From Hofstenia miamia (Eukaryota > Xenacoelomorpha > Acoela > Hofsteniidae): a stretch of 64,000 nucleotides of DNA. A model generated the notes under the pieces. The model did not search any database. It was not told the DNA's origin and worked only from the letters and a program-made list of their open reading frames with translations. The stretch covers positions 71,153 to 135,152 of the forward strand of contig CABFPE010001038.1 of NCBI GenBank assembly GCA_900660155.1. The letters are read 5' to 3'. A program made the translations under genes and the position numbers. Shown piece by piece: positions 36,101-48,139 of this stretch. Position 1 is the first letter of the stretch, and each line of letters starts with the position of its first letter.

Positions 36101-37759
36101 TTTCTCTATTAATTGCTTAGGGCAGGGCCTCCAAAAGCACGGGGCTCATGGAATTCAATCCCTTGCCCCCCCCTAAAGCCGATACTGAATCTCGGCAACA
36201 AAATTGGCTGCTAAGCGACGATCGTCCCATGTTTTGTACATAACCCCTTGAGACACAATGTGTACAATTGTACACATGTAGAAACTAGATTTATACTGTA
36301 ATATAAATTTATATTCCGCCTTGAATATCTTTATTTATTAAACTAGGCTACTTTTTGGTAATCTTAAAATTAATTTGGTCCAAATATTGGTATAATTTAT
36401 TATTTAAGCAACCTTTTAAAAATTATCATTGCGCAAAATGGATAATATGGTGAAACTTGTTGAATTTGAGTTATTCACAAATAACAATATAGTAGCTTCA
36501 CAAGAAACATTTTTTGCATGATTTCAATGCAATACTCTAAATAAAATGTTTTCAACAAAAATGTCATTAAAATATTATGACTTTGGTAAAAAATTATATG
36601 ATTAGGTCACAATGTGTACAAATTTGCGCAGAAAAATTCAATGAAAATATTAACAATAGAAAAAATTTCTTAATGTCATCAGGAACAATTGAGACTAGCA
36701 GTGCTGAACCGCCATATAAATATTTTTAGCACTTCCATACAATGTGCATGTCTGAAGAGGATAATTTAGTATGTAGGCATGGAGTTCTTCACGCAATACA
36801 ACAATAGCCCTCTCCGGGAAGCGCTTCGCCTCCATGTATAATAGCAGAACTCCATGATGTAGGCTAGCTATATTTGTACACGCTAACCAATAATACATTC
36901 AAATGACGTCTACAAAGATGGACGGTGATATTGTGGAGGACACAATAGTTAGAATTTTGTAAGCCGTTTTAATCTGTTTCATCCGGTATTTGCTGTAAAT
37001 ACTGATTTTCTAAATTTAATTTCTGCATGGGGTGCAATGTCAATGAACGATTCTTTGATATATGGAAAAAAATCTATTAAAAGTCTTAGAAACCTTAAAT
37101 AAGTGAAAATTAAATAGAATGGATAGCAGTTTTTGAATCAGCCTTATTCCATGGAAATAGCGAAGAACAATTTGATTTTGAAGGAACAATTTCACAGTAT
37201 AAAATAATGGAGCAGGATATGAAGTAATTCCTTCGACACAATTCAAAATTCATTTATCTTTAAAAATAATTTCTCTTGAATGAGAGAAAGCGCCATTAAG
37301 TTGCGCAAGTCATTTCAAACCTTAGTACCGTCAAGACTAACATCCAGGTGTCCTCGGAAATTAAAAACTTTGTCAGATGTTGTCAAGTCTTTTCAAATGA
37401 ATGCCGTAAAAACCATTATTACATGTGTATAAATACAGATGTATAGTCAGCATTTTTATTCCAATATACTATAGAATCCTGGACTCAACGAGATGAGTCT
37501 TTGTATATGCTCATTGATTTGTATATGTATTTCACTATAAAGACAATTAATCAATTGTAATTGAAAACACACAAGAAAACTTTTTAAAAGTTTGAATTGG
37601 CAAAATTAGTTTTAGTTGGGAATAACCGCATAATTATAGCTTGAGATTCAGTCTTATACCGAATTTTCACACTGAACTTCATGAAAACTCTCAAGATACT
37701 TCATGAACTTACTGAAGAATACTAATCCTTGAATTGAACAATATATATATATATATATA
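31260..37759. other. No gene recognised
   Basis: AT-rich DNA. (TA)n tracts lie at about 33078-33141 and 33607-33628. A plus-strand Ser/Thr/Lys-rich open stretch at about 32680-32860, preceded by a pyrimidine tract with AG and ending near TTCA-GTAAAA, could be an exon of an unknown gene but matches nothing. A C-run segment at 36121-36180 (GGGCAGGGCCTCC..TTGCCCCCCCC) resembles ends of repeat elements. Confidence 0.45.
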
Positions 37760-38759
37760 NNNNNNNNNNNNNNNNNNNNNNNNNNNNNNNNNNNNNNNNN
37801 NNNNNNNNNNNNNNNNNNNNNNNNNNNNNNNNNNNNNNNNNNNNNNNNNNNNNNNNNNNNNNNNNNNNNNNNNNNNNNNNNNNNNNNNNNNNNNNNNNNN
37901 NNNNNNNNNNNNNNNNNNNNNNNNNNNNNNNNNNNNNNNNNNNNNNNNNNNNNNNNNNNNNNNNNNNNNNNNNNNNNNNNNNNNNNNNNNNNNNNNNNNN
38001 NNNNNNNNNNNNNNNNNNNNNNNNNNNNNNNNNNNNNNNNNNNNNNNNNNNNNNNNNNNNNNNNNNNNNNNNNNNNNNNNNNNNNNNNNNNNNNNNNNNN
38101 NNNNNNNNNNNNNNNNNNNNNNNNNNNNNNNNNNNNNNNNNNNNNNNNNNNNNNNNNNNNNNNNNNNNNNNNNNNNNNNNNNNNNNNNNNNNNNNNNNNN
38201 NNNNNNNNNNNNNNNNNNNNNNNNNNNNNNNNNNNNNNNNNNNNNNNNNNNNNNNNNNNNNNNNNNNNNNNNNNNNNNNNNNNNNNNNNNNNNNNNNNNN
38301 NNNNNNNNNNNNNNNNNNNNNNNNNNNNNNNNNNNNNNNNNNNNNNNNNNNNNNNNNNNNNNNNNNNNNNNNNNNNNNNNNNNNNNNNNNNNNNNNNNNN
38401 NNNNNNNNNNNNNNNNNNNNNNNNNNNNNNNNNNNNNNNNNNNNNNNNNNNNNNNNNNNNNNNNNNNNNNNNNNNNNNNNNNNNNNNNNNNNNNNNNNNN
38501 NNNNNNNNNNNNNNNNNNNNNNNNNNNNNNNNNNNNNNNNNNNNNNNNNNNNNNNNNNNNNNNNNNNNNNNNNNNNNNNNNNNNNNNNNNNNNNNNNNNN
38601 NNNNNNNNNNNNNNNNNNNNNNNNNNNNNNNNNNNNNNNNNNNNNNNNNNNNNNNNNNNNNNNNNNNNNNNNNNNNNNNNNNNNNNNNNNNNNNNNNNNN
38701 NNNNNNNNNNNNNNNNNNNNNNNNNNNNNNNNNNNNNNNNNNNNNNNNNNNNNNNNNNN
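37760..38759. other. Assembly gap of exactly 1000 N inside a (TA)n tract
   Basis: (TA)n lies on both sides, so the gap probably reflects a collapsed or unreadable dinucleotide tract of unknown true length. Confidence 0.95.
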
Positions 38760-38779
38760 TATATATATATATATATATA

Positions 38780-39560
38780 TTAAATTATAGGAGTTGTTAT
38801 TGAGTTGAGTTGATTCAAATTTTATAATAAATCAAATAAATTTGTTCAGTCCGGGTGAATTTTCAGAAAATATTTTTTTGAAATTTCTATAACTTTGAAT
38901 AATATTATTCATTAATATTTAGGGCAAAATTGCTTAATTCGTTTTGGTTTGTTCAGAAAAACCGGATTAGCCAGCAGGGCTGGCTTTCATCATTATTTCA
39001 TATGTGGTGAACTTCTCGTACATTCAATAGACTGCAGCAGACGAAACTCGGTTCTGGTTAATGTAACTGCGTTATTATACACTATTCTTTTCTGATAGGC
39101 AGAAACATTATTCTGATTTGGAATTTTAGCAGCGGCAAGAAATGAACTTTGATATAACTTCATTGAAATGATTGCATTTATTTATTTGAACAATATCATA
39201 GAGGAAGTGAATTCAGGAAGAGTAGCTATGGAGAAAATAAAACTGCTGTTATTTCCTTATAATTTGTTTTCTTAGGTAAGAGAGATTTGCTCTACTGCAA
39301 AATATTTATCTCTTCCATTGAGATGTAAAGGAAGGAGTTTAAAAGAGTTTTAAAAAACTGTACACTTTTGTGAAAAAGACTTTTCTGAATAAACCAGTAT
39401 GGAATTTGTGATAATGGATTGCTTTTCATTACAGGCAAATTCATTAAACACAAATATTTAAATCCTTATTGTATAGAAGTGAATACAGTTTGACTTTATT
39501 CTGTGCTAAATTTAAAAGTTTTATTAGGTGTACAGAAATGCATAAATTCTGTGGATAGAA
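38780..39560. other. No gene recognised
   Basis: Unremarkable AT-rich sequence between the gap and the telomere-like repeat. Confidence 0.55.
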
Positions 39561-39802
39561 TATAGATAAAATATACTTAGCAAATATAATGGTACATTTT
39601 CGTTATCTCTCCTCACCCAAATAATTGCAAAAATTTCTAATTCATCAACATAATGATAGTAACATTAACCCTAACCCAATCCATATCCCAAACCATAACC
39701 TAAACTCCAAACCTAACTCTAACTGTAACACTAACCCTAGCCCTAACCCAAAACATTAAGCTAGCCCTAATCTTACCTCAAACCATAAACCTAACATGTT
39801 GT
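39561..39802 (+). repeat. Dispersed repeat with degenerate CCCTAA tract, copy C
   Basis: It has the same head as copy A and a longer irregular tract (AACCCTAACCC, CCCTAGCCCTAACCC and similar). It lies about 22 kb from copies A and B, which shows dispersal rather than one tandem array. Confidence 0.85.
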
Positions 39803-40582
39803 TATAAATTTAATTGCTTTAATGAATATGCATACAAATTTTAAAAACTTTGAGTCCAAAATAAAGTCAAAATTTTACAAAATTTGGAATTAGGTAAAAA
39901 AATTGAAATTTTCCTTGAGGTCAAATTTCTAAGTCAAAATTTTTGGAAGAGAAACAATATATGAATAGTTTTCATAAAAAGCTCTTTAAAACCGTACAAT
40001 AAAGAAAGTAACAAAATTTTTTAATGGCAAAGGATTTGATAAAATTTTTGAGTTTCGGATTTAAATTTAAGTAGGAAAAAGCCTCTACCTATAAGTTTTG
40101 ACCTTCATTTCCCATTTGTTTAGCTTTAAAAATATAAATTTTTGGTTGCAGAACTCCAAGCTTATATAGCAGCTCTATTACATTGAAATCAAATATTTTT
40201 TAGGTACTTCTGACAAAAGCAAAAGAAGTATGTGTTTTAGTAAAGTTTTTTTGAAAAATTAAACAGCAAATTAAAATTAGGTGTTCAAATCGTTAACCGA
40301 AATAGAATTGCAGGCCCATGAAATTTGACCTTGGAAGGGCTGAAAGGTTCAGCAAACAATCTTGATTTATGGAAACCCATACTAAACATTAGATGGGTTT
40401 TACTGAAACGAGATTTTCATTAGGTTAACAATGTATGTTTACAAAATTTGCGTAGATGAGATCAAATGCCCACTCTTAAAAGTGTCCAAAAATAATCAAT
40501 CTTTTGTCATCAACTGAAACGAATTCATTTGCGATATTTGACCAATGAATCTGTCCTCTTGTTGTGTAAATGAAACATTATA

Positions 40583-41060
40583 CTGGTGTCCCATAAGTTT
40601 GATTTTCTTCATAGCCTCATTAAGCAATGACATTGTAACCAAGTGCGGCATACTTCAAAAATATACTATGACACCACCCACTGTAGCCAATAGATAGAGT
40701 CTTTGTCCCAAATGGGAAGTAGCAAAAACAAAAACACTTAATTGGTAATGGCAAAGTTTTTTCTTTGAGAGCTTTCAGGTAATTGCCAGAATACAGAATT
40801 GATATTTATATTCAGTTTAGCACAGAACCAACAGTTCAGGGGATTCAAGTCGGGTCTGCTAGGTGGGCACTCAACTGTGCAGCCTCTGCTTACAACACGA
40901 CAGGGTGAAGATTAAGCCTTCTGGTTTTGGAAAATATTTTCATCAATGTTCTTATAGTTCTTAATCAAGTGGTGATTCACTTTGAAACGTTGCACTGCCC
41001 TAATAGGGCTCTTATTTGCTACGTCATAGCATTGCAAAATTTCTGTTTTCTGATCAAAAG
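40583..41060 (-). pseudogene. Decayed Tc1/mariner-family transposase fragment
   Basis: Near 40850 the minus strand reads SRPDLNPLN, matching the PDLNPLD box around a catalytic Asp in Tc1/mariner transposases. It is preceded by degraded text (AVQRFKVNHHLIKNY) that recalls the N-terminal helix-turn-helix region, so the middle is deleted. The left border TACTGGTGTCCCATAAGTTT looks like a TIR end with TA target site. The right end is not found. Confidence 0.55.
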
Positions 41061-42046
41061 AAAATCTAAAATTAAATGAAATATTTAGACAAATATTGTC
41101 AATGCTTTTTAGAAATCTGCAAATTGTAGTTCAGTAATGATTTGAGAAAAGACAGACGATAGTTCTAAAACATATTTTCATCCTCCTTAGAGCACTGAAG
41201 CTGCTTTCCCTTACTGCATTTGTTGCTGCCCCTACTAATATCAGCTGTACAAAAAATCTACACTTCTGAAAGATATCTTTGACTATTTGCTTTCAGATAC
41301 TCAACTGGCATGTCAATTACCTTGTACAGAATAGTTAGGGTTGTGCAATCAAGACATTTTTGGAAGTGTCTGTATTACTAAATTCTATAACATCAGAAAA
41401 ATCACCTCGATTTGGCATAAAGACAGTGTACAAATATTAAATTTTGTGTAAGACTATCAGTGGATGTCTAAACTAACTAAGTTACCCTATAGCTAAACAT
41501 CCTGTTTAAGCTGCATCTATTGTTCTTAATGTTGAAATTTAAGAGAAACAAAAAATTATCAGCCCCTCAAGCCTTATTGCTCAAAATTTAGGGGGGGGGC
41601 CTTGAACCCACACCTGTCTGTCGACGGGCATGAATTGTTTACTATAAATAAATTTCAAAGCCTAGGTGCGTTCTTTCAAAAATCAAAAGTTATTTGAGTA
41701 GATCGCCATACATTTACTAAAAAAATTTTAAGGTAGATGTTTTTGAAATAACAAAGCTGATTTTGTGCTATTCAATAAAGCAATAAAGAATAAAGCAGGC
41801 AACATAATTCGAGGTAATGAAAAGCTCAATCAAATATCAGTATTTTATAAGACCCTTATACGATTGATTTCAAACACAATTATTGCTACTGTGTATACGA
41901 AATGAAGCATGCTAAGCTCCCTTTTCTCAGACATCAAAGCTTGCTTGGAGACAACATTCTTTATTAAAACTCTTTTATAGAAACTGCTTATGCATATAAC
42001 ACTTCTTTCTTGTTCCCAAAATAACCTTAAAAAATATTCTCTGAAC

Positions 42047-42128
42047 AGCGATATATATATATATATATACTGTACATATATTTATATATATAGTATACAT
42101 ATACACTGTACATATATTTATGTATAGT

Positions 42129-42171
<43 letters not shown>

Positions 42172-42226
42172 TTTAGTCTATAAGTACTTGTTGATGATTT
42201 TCAACCACTTATGGGTCATCGTCAGA

Positions 42227-42265
<39 letters not shown>
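42047..42265 (-). mobile_element. Short (TA)n-flanked element with hammerhead-like core
   Basis: Between two (TA)n tracts (42130-42168 and 42229-42265) is a non-repetitive segment of about 60 bp. Its minus strand reads CTGACGA (42225-42219), a stem II (GACC..GGTT) and GAAA (42201-42198). The layout matches the copies at 57291-57324 and 2904-2966, with the same extra base before stem II. The stem III and cleavage site look degraded here. Confidence 0.5.
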
Positions 42266-42268
<3 letters not shown>

Positions 42269-42309
42269 CATATCTATAAATAAATATGTATTTGAAAAAT
42301 TTCTAAGAA

Positions 42310-42720
42310 TATTATGTTTGCTACTTCACCAATCTCAGGAGTAACAATGCCCATGTCCGAAAACCAACACACTTTTAACAAAATACTTCTTCCAAGAATG
42401 AGATCTGTTCTGTCTTTTTCTATCACACCTAAATTACTTGTACCCCTTTTTAACTTCCTCAATCTTATCCCCACTGCTTGTCCTCAAGCCATCCTCATCC
42501 ACACACTTGCCTCTAGTCATTGTCACTGCTGCACACTTTCCTAATCCAAACTCCAACCCTGAATCTCTGCTTGCCTTCTCCAATGTCTCCACTTGCTTCT
42601 GCAACATCTTCCTTGAACTAGCGTACATCTTCAGGTCGTCCATGTACCACAGGTGACTCACTGCTCTACCATTCTTCTCCATCTTATACCCTATGCCTGT
42701 CTCTTTTAACTTTTCTGTGA

Positions 42721-42750
<30 letters not shown>
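42310..42750 (-). pseudogene. R2/NeSL-like LINE RT fragment, 5'-truncated
   Basis: The minus-strand frame contains ISH-LWYMDDLKMYA-like text (SHLWYMDDLKMYASSRKML), the catalytic YMDD box followed by LK.YA that is typical of R2-clade and related LINEs. Then comes LEKASRDSGLEFGLGKCAAV, the usual block after the catalytic box. The frame is open for about 110 codons, then breaks near 42434, with recognisable text on to about 42310. The upstream border is an (ATT)n tract at 42721-42748. Confidence 0.8.
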
Positions 42751-42751
<1 letters not shown>

Positions 42752-42769
42752 AAAAATAAAAATGTAATT

Positions 42770-43385
42770 ATGCAATGTAAATCAGTATGTTATTTAGGAG
42801 TAACAATTGATCAAGATTTAAAATTTAATGAATTTTTGTCTTTAAAATTAAGAAAAATGGCATCTGGAATTAAATTTTTATATCATTTACGGCACCTAGG
42901 GAATTCATATCATAAACAGTTTATTAATTCTTTTGTAATCAGTGAATTTAGTTATTGCTGCTTTCTCTTTCAACATATTACTGCTAGAAATAGAACATCA
43001 TTATCAAAACTGTACAACTGGTCTTTGAGATCATTACATTTTTGATATTTCAATTTGTCCCAGTTATCAACATATAAGATACTATCACCTTTATATTATA
43101 TCCAATATCAATCACTCTGTATAATGCATAAATATGTTAATAGCTCAAATTCCTTTAAGTTCCTAAATTTTCCTAATTGCTAAGCCAAGAAACAAAAAAC
43201 TTTTTAGCAATATTAATCGCAAAGATTCATTTACATTTATGTGTTCGAAATTGTGGAATGATCTAAGTGTGGAAATTAAAACTGAAAAAAATTATAAACA
43301 TTTAAAAAAAAAGATAAAGGAAATTTTACTGGAAAAGCAATTATTAATTGGAATTACAAATGAATTTACGTTGGTTACTTAAAAG
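42770..43385 (+). pseudogene. LINE (Jockey/CR1-like) 3' end, 5'-truncated
   Basis: The frame 42770-43045 starts with CYLGVTIDQDLKFNEFLSLK, the YLGV.ID..LKF block that follows the reverse transcriptase in many LINEs. It continues through LYHLRHL..YHKQFINSFVISEF. After a stop and shift, text such as FMCSKLWNDLSVEIKTEKNY (43235-43290) gives the terminal LWN.L motif. It is head-to-head with the R2-like fragment on the other strand. Confidence 0.8.
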
Positions 43386-43389
43386 AGAT

Positions 43390-44674
43390 TAAGAAACTAT
43401 AAGCAAAGAAACAATATTTATAGCGAATTCAGAAAATCATTTCCAGGGTTTCCCAGAAAACTTTCATTTTCAAAGTAATTTAGTTCTGTACTGAAGCAAT
43501 TTTGCACTAGTCTCATACAACATTGCACAAAAAAATTATACTTGCAATTTTCAAAACTATGACTTGCATTTTAACTTGTTTTAATCGTAGATTTAAAATA
43601 AGTAAAGGATTACGAGGATTTCTGAAACCTTAAAAATGCTAGGTACGAATTTGTATATATAATACAATAAATTTCATTAAATAATAAACTTCTCTCCAAC
43701 TTACTAATTTTTTCCTAAAACAAACTTTCTTCACACCAAAAATGTTTAGTTTAGGGATCTTTAATTTTCGAATAATACCAATATAGGGAAGTGTCTTCCC
43801 GCAGCTACTCCGGGATTGCTATATTTGTGTAACTATTTCTTAGCAGATCTAAATATGTTTCCAACATTTAGATCAAATTTATTGGATGTGTTTTGCGGCC
43901 AATCACAAATAGGTGGCCTTACCCATTTTACTGTAACCTTTTGTAATTGTGATAGTCCGAAAGTATCATGCGCCCTGGGATTAATATTGTATATATACTC
44001 TTTTATATATCTCGTTATAAATATTAACTGCATATTAAGTAATCATCACAGAAATATGTAGAGAAATATACTCAAGAAATATTAAAATTAAAAAATAAGC
44101 ATGTAAAAATTTGAGTTTTTATTAAAATTAGATAAGAATTTTTAAATGATACTTTCTGCATGCTGTTTTGATGAAGAAATCTCAGCATGATATAGCGATG
44201 ATGGTACCTAAACCAATTAAGATAGGTAATTTTTTTAAATGCATTATATCTTGAAGCCTAATTGCATTGGATTTTCGAGGTCAACCATTATAGTAAAGTA
44301 AAGTAATGCCTTCTTTTCTTTGCCGACAAATTTATCACACAACAATTTTATATTGAACACAATGGAAGCTTTGTTCTTTACTTGGAGTTAATCTTAAGAT
44401 CTATGTAAATGTAAGACTAACTAAAAGAAGCAGAACTATTTAATATTTGGAGTTACAGAATTATAATTATTTCTCCATAAATCAGCTAACAAAATTGGGA
44501 AGCTCAAGGTTGAAACAACTGAAAATTTATATATTCTGAAAATAGGCAAACTTTATTTAAGGTGAGAGGACTTCAATAGTAGGGCTGCTATTTTAGCAGT
44601 CATGGAGTTACCAAAAATGCCAAAACATTGACATTTCCTTAAGAAAATCAATAAATTTTATTTTTTATGCACTG

Positions 44675-44716
<42 letters not shown>

Positions 44717-45015
44717 AATCAGTTACATGATGTTTTGCATAATTGAATGATTATTTAGTCTATTTATACTACTTTAAATTCGTGAATTATTAATTTAAAC
44801 TTCAACTTTTAAGATAACACTTAAGGTGTCAGTTTATATTTATTTTAATTTATATAATTAAGATTAAATGTATAAATTTTATGTTAACTCCATATTTGCC
44901 TGGCAACAATGAGTAGAAGTTGGGCTCTTCTATGATTCCCCACCTTTGAGTAAATAATAAGATTTATATCTGGGGACCAGGAATCCTATATAATATATAA
45001 TAATTATACTCTATA
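43390..45015. other. No gene recognised; (TA)n at 44681-44711
   Basis: AT-rich sequence with a microsatellite. The open frames at 43816-44061 on both strands mirror each other and match nothing I know. Confidence 0.5.
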
Positions 45016-45021
45016 ACAGAT

Positions 45022-45092
45022 AGACTCGGTAGGATTCGAACCTACATTTTTCCATCTAATAGATGGCTGTGTTTACCTTACACCACGAATCT
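45022..45092 (-). tRNA. tRNA-like gene, anticodon AUU
   Basis: The minus strand folds into a 71-nt cloverleaf. The acceptor stem is AGATTCG/CGAGTCT (one G-T pair) and the D stem GTGT/ACAC with an AAGGTAA loop. The anticodon stem is CCAT/ATGG plus one mismatch, with loop CTATTAG (U33 present, anticodon ATT). The variable loop has five bases, and the T arm is perfect (GTAGG TTCGAAT CCTAC), which also gives a perfect internal B box. Anticodon AUU would read an Asn codon, whereas normal Asn tRNAs use GUU, so this may be a pseudogene, an organelle-derived copy or a decayed tRNA. Confidence 0.6.
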
Positions 45093-45149
45093 ATGTGAAT
45101 CACATATATAATAAGCATAAATATGCATGTGCGAAATATAAGGGATTTA

Positions 45150-45222
45150 GCAAACAGGTCAGAATCGAACTGACTTTCTCCTATGTATACTATAGGTGTG
45201 CTACCACAACACCTCTGTTTGC
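45150..45222 (-). tRNA. tRNA-like gene, anticodon UAU, lacking U33
   Basis: The minus strand folds with a long perfect acceptor helix (GCAAACAG/CTGTTTGC) and a D arm GTG/CAC around TTGTGGTAG. The anticodon stem CCTAT/ATAGG is perfect with loop AGTATAC, and the T arm is perfect (GTCAG TTCGATT CTGAC). The loop puts TAT at the anticodon position but has G where U33 is near-universal. It is on the same strand and 57 bp from the other tRNA-like gene. The compensated stems argue for a real tRNA ancestry; the missing U33 argues against present function. Confidence 0.5.
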
Positions 45223-45789
45223 GAAATTTATTATTTTAAGTGAACAAACATTTAAAAAACAGTCAGTGAAGTAATGTATGTACACAACAGTCCACACCCA
45301 AGGGTGAGCCCTCCAAAATCAACCGTACTGGAAGTACCAAATCTTGTTTTTCGAACTAAAATGAATATAGCTACATCCTAGTTACAAAAAAGTTATACTG
45401 TCTCTAAAATAAGAGGTATGTCTTCCTCATTAGACGCCCAAAAAGAAATCGTATCCTCATCTGTAAGTACCAAATTTCCAAAGGACTAAAAAATTATTAA
45501 TTTACATTTATGGCATTGGGGATACCGAAGAAAACAGCAAAGGTGGCAAAACAAAACCGGACAATGCTTTATTAGCGATCAAGTCCATGCACAAATTGAA
45601 TGCAAATTGTAGCTGGGATTTCTTATTTCCTAAAACAGCAAAAATAAATAATGAAATGATTTAAAATGAGAAACGTTTGACAAAACTTCAACAACTTTAA
45701 ACAACTTACGGTCTGAAATCTAAAAAATATAATGTGTTGAAAATATGAATTACAGCAAATGTGAATAAAAACAAAAAATTGCTGATCAA

Positions 45790-47260
45790 ATTCAAGGTTT
45801 TGCTATTACCGTCATATCAACTTGAACACCAATTGAAGATGTGGGATTATCAGGCAGTAAACCATTTAACTCTGTCCACGGAAAATTGGGTTCAAAGGGT
45901 TCAGACTCATTATCGGAGTTGTCATCAACATCTTCATGAACAGTAAACTGTGGCCATTTATAAGTACTAACACAACATACAACGCTTTTAAGATATGACA
46001 GGCGGCGTATTTGGCGATTTCGATATTGCACAATTAAACTAGAAGTATGTCACGGATTCGGCAATGTTTCAACTTTTGTGACGATATTTGAACACCTAAA
46101 GATAGTTGAAGCAGCAATTTACGACAAATACTTTCTTCTTCTAAAAAAAATAAGCATACACATTTTAAATGTATTAAACCTTGTAAAGTCTGAATGAAAT
46201 CATAGATGTTAGCATGGCTGCCATGAAACCTTTCGGCAAAACTGGAATGATAGCCTTCAAGGTGATTATTAGTTCGCAATTCCCTGTCGACTACAGTTGA
46301 AATATTTTCTTTTCGAAACCAATTGCTAAGCAGTCATAAATACATGTATAAACTTAAATAGCATACTTCCTACCGAATATAAAAATAGCGGTGCTAAGCA
46401 AGGGTACCGCTTCGAGACAGCCGATCAAGGATTTGAAAAACTTCTTGCATTTCATCGGTATGCAAAAAACAAATACACATTAAAACCTTAACTATTTGTC
46501 TGGCAGTCGAGTCAGTTTTGAAAAGTACAGAGAGGCCTAACTGCTCAACATGTCTAAACAAAATAGAAGTTTAAAGTACTTGTGTTATTAATTGGCAGAA
46601 ATGAAAAAAACATCCGCGAATTTTAACATTGGGAAGCACTGATTTAATGGACTTCATTACAGCAGCCTCGAAATCCACTGTGAATGTTTTCAGATTAAAA
46701 TTTAATCCAAAATTGGAGCAAAAAAGCTTTAGCTTTTGGAAAATCAAAAAATAGGAATCAACACTTTTGCTTGTAGATCAAACAAAAACTAGGGGAAAGA
46801 GTTTTCCAGAAATTACAGAGCCAATCGTGTACAACTGCTGAAAAATCAAAGGGACAGTCTTGAATGTACCATCACCAAAAATATGCTCTTGTTGGCAAAG
46901 ACATTCCAGTTGCTTTCTAGATGAAAAACCAACTATTCTTTCATTATTTGCACTAATCAAAATTGAATAAAAGTTTAAAACAAATTTACATACACTAATT
47001 TTTCATCAAACAGTAAAAACTGATTTCCATCAGTGGTAAGTGTTAACTCATTTGGAATAATTAACTCCATCGCATTGCTCACAGAAATGAAGCCTTGTTT
47101 TCGTTTTTGCGACGAAAGTGTTTTGGCAATGGTAGACTAAATATTTATGGTAAACTAAAATGTACAATAATTTTACTATTGATGGTAGAAGAGCAGCCGT
47201 ATTATCATCTAATTCTGCAAATGACTTTTTCACTGAAGCTGTGGGTGCCAAACTAATGTG
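45790..47260 (-). pseudogene. MULE (Mutator-like) transposase pseudogene
   Basis: The minus strand in several frames gives a MULE transposase in order. Around 46780-46960 is FGDGTFKTVPLIFQQLYTIG, the first catalytic Asp block (GDGTFK..P..F.QLY..). Around 46610-46690 is DFEAAVMKSIKSVLPNVKIR followed by GCFFHF, the second Asp and zinc-coordinating block. Around 46190-46280 is RTNNHLEGYHSSFAERFHGS, the RTNN..EG.H region near the C-terminus. An acidic tail follows (about 45800-46030). The N-terminal part near 47050-47250 has CEQC that could belong to a zinc finger. Stops and frameshifts interrupt it. Confidence 0.82.
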
Positions 47261-47269
47261 ATATCGACA

Positions 47270-47888
47270 CTGTAGTCTTCAAAAATGCGTTTGGAAAGAG
47301 CAATAGTTGCAAACCCAATAAACATACAAAAATGCAATCAGCATACAAAATTAAAACATTGAAAAAATATTCAATGTCAGTGATAATGACTCAATGTAGA
47401 CTTTCTCTTTGCTAATGAGTTCTTGCAATTCTTGAATCACTGTATCTATGCTATCTAAGTTTATTGATATTAAGGGAAACAGTCTTATTACTACAAAGTC
47501 AGCAAAGGTTGACATTTTACGTGAAGTTTTGAATGGCTACAATATCAAATCATATCTCATTGAAAAACGCCTATATATTATAGATGAGTACACGGACTTA
47601 CAGCTAAGTGAAAAACTGTCACCCTTTTGAACAGCGGTCGCAGGACAATTTTTGCATTTCCAGTAAATGGTATCTACAAAAATATAATAAAAAACTTGAA
47701 TTTAATTTAATAAATCTTTATAAACTTTACTTTTTCGGTAAACGTAATTGTCCACAATAATTAATTTATTGCCGTGACTTGAATTTATAAATTCCATTCT
47801 AAATTGGCTAAAACTCGAAACAAGTGTCCCAACTTATATATTTTTCGAAGTTATGGGATTTCGAAAATTTTGGATGACACCTGTTTGG
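47270..47888. other. No gene recognised
   Basis: AT-rich DNA between the MULE pseudogene and the terminal-inverted-repeat element. It may include the MULE's own 5' end, but I find no inverted repeat. Confidence 0.4.
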
Positions 47889-47921
47889 TTGGTATCTTTA
47901 AAACCTGCCTCGGATTTTTTG

Positions 47922-47929
47922 TGACGTCA
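47922..47929. promoter_or_regulatory. CRE-type palindrome TGACGTCA in left TIR
   Basis: Perfect full-length cAMP-response-element palindrome (known CREB/ATF site). It is also at 51063-51070 in the other TIR. Function here is an inference; it could equally be part of the transposase-binding end. Confidence 0.4.
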
Positions 47930-48139
47930 CATACATGATGTAATAGATTTATACTATTAATTTATTTATTCATGCCTCGGACTCAGAGTGTTTACATTTT
48001 ACTTTTTTCGCAGTGTAAGATCACTTCTTATTTTCTTATATTTAAATGTCTAATGTTAAGCGTGTTTTCGTTCTGCAGATGATCAATTGACTTTCAAATA
48101 TTTTCTATGCAACGTTTGGAGCAATTCATGCTTTAAAAT

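Noticed and set aside
37734-38783. Long open frame of 349 codons
   Set aside because: Gap plus (TA)n coding for Tyr-Ile repeats; not a gene.
41975-42172. Frame of Tyr-Ile repeats
   Set aside because: Translation of (TA)n and TGTACATATA-type simple repeats.
43816-44061. Overlapping open frames on both strands
   Set aside because: They mirror each other and contain no known motif.
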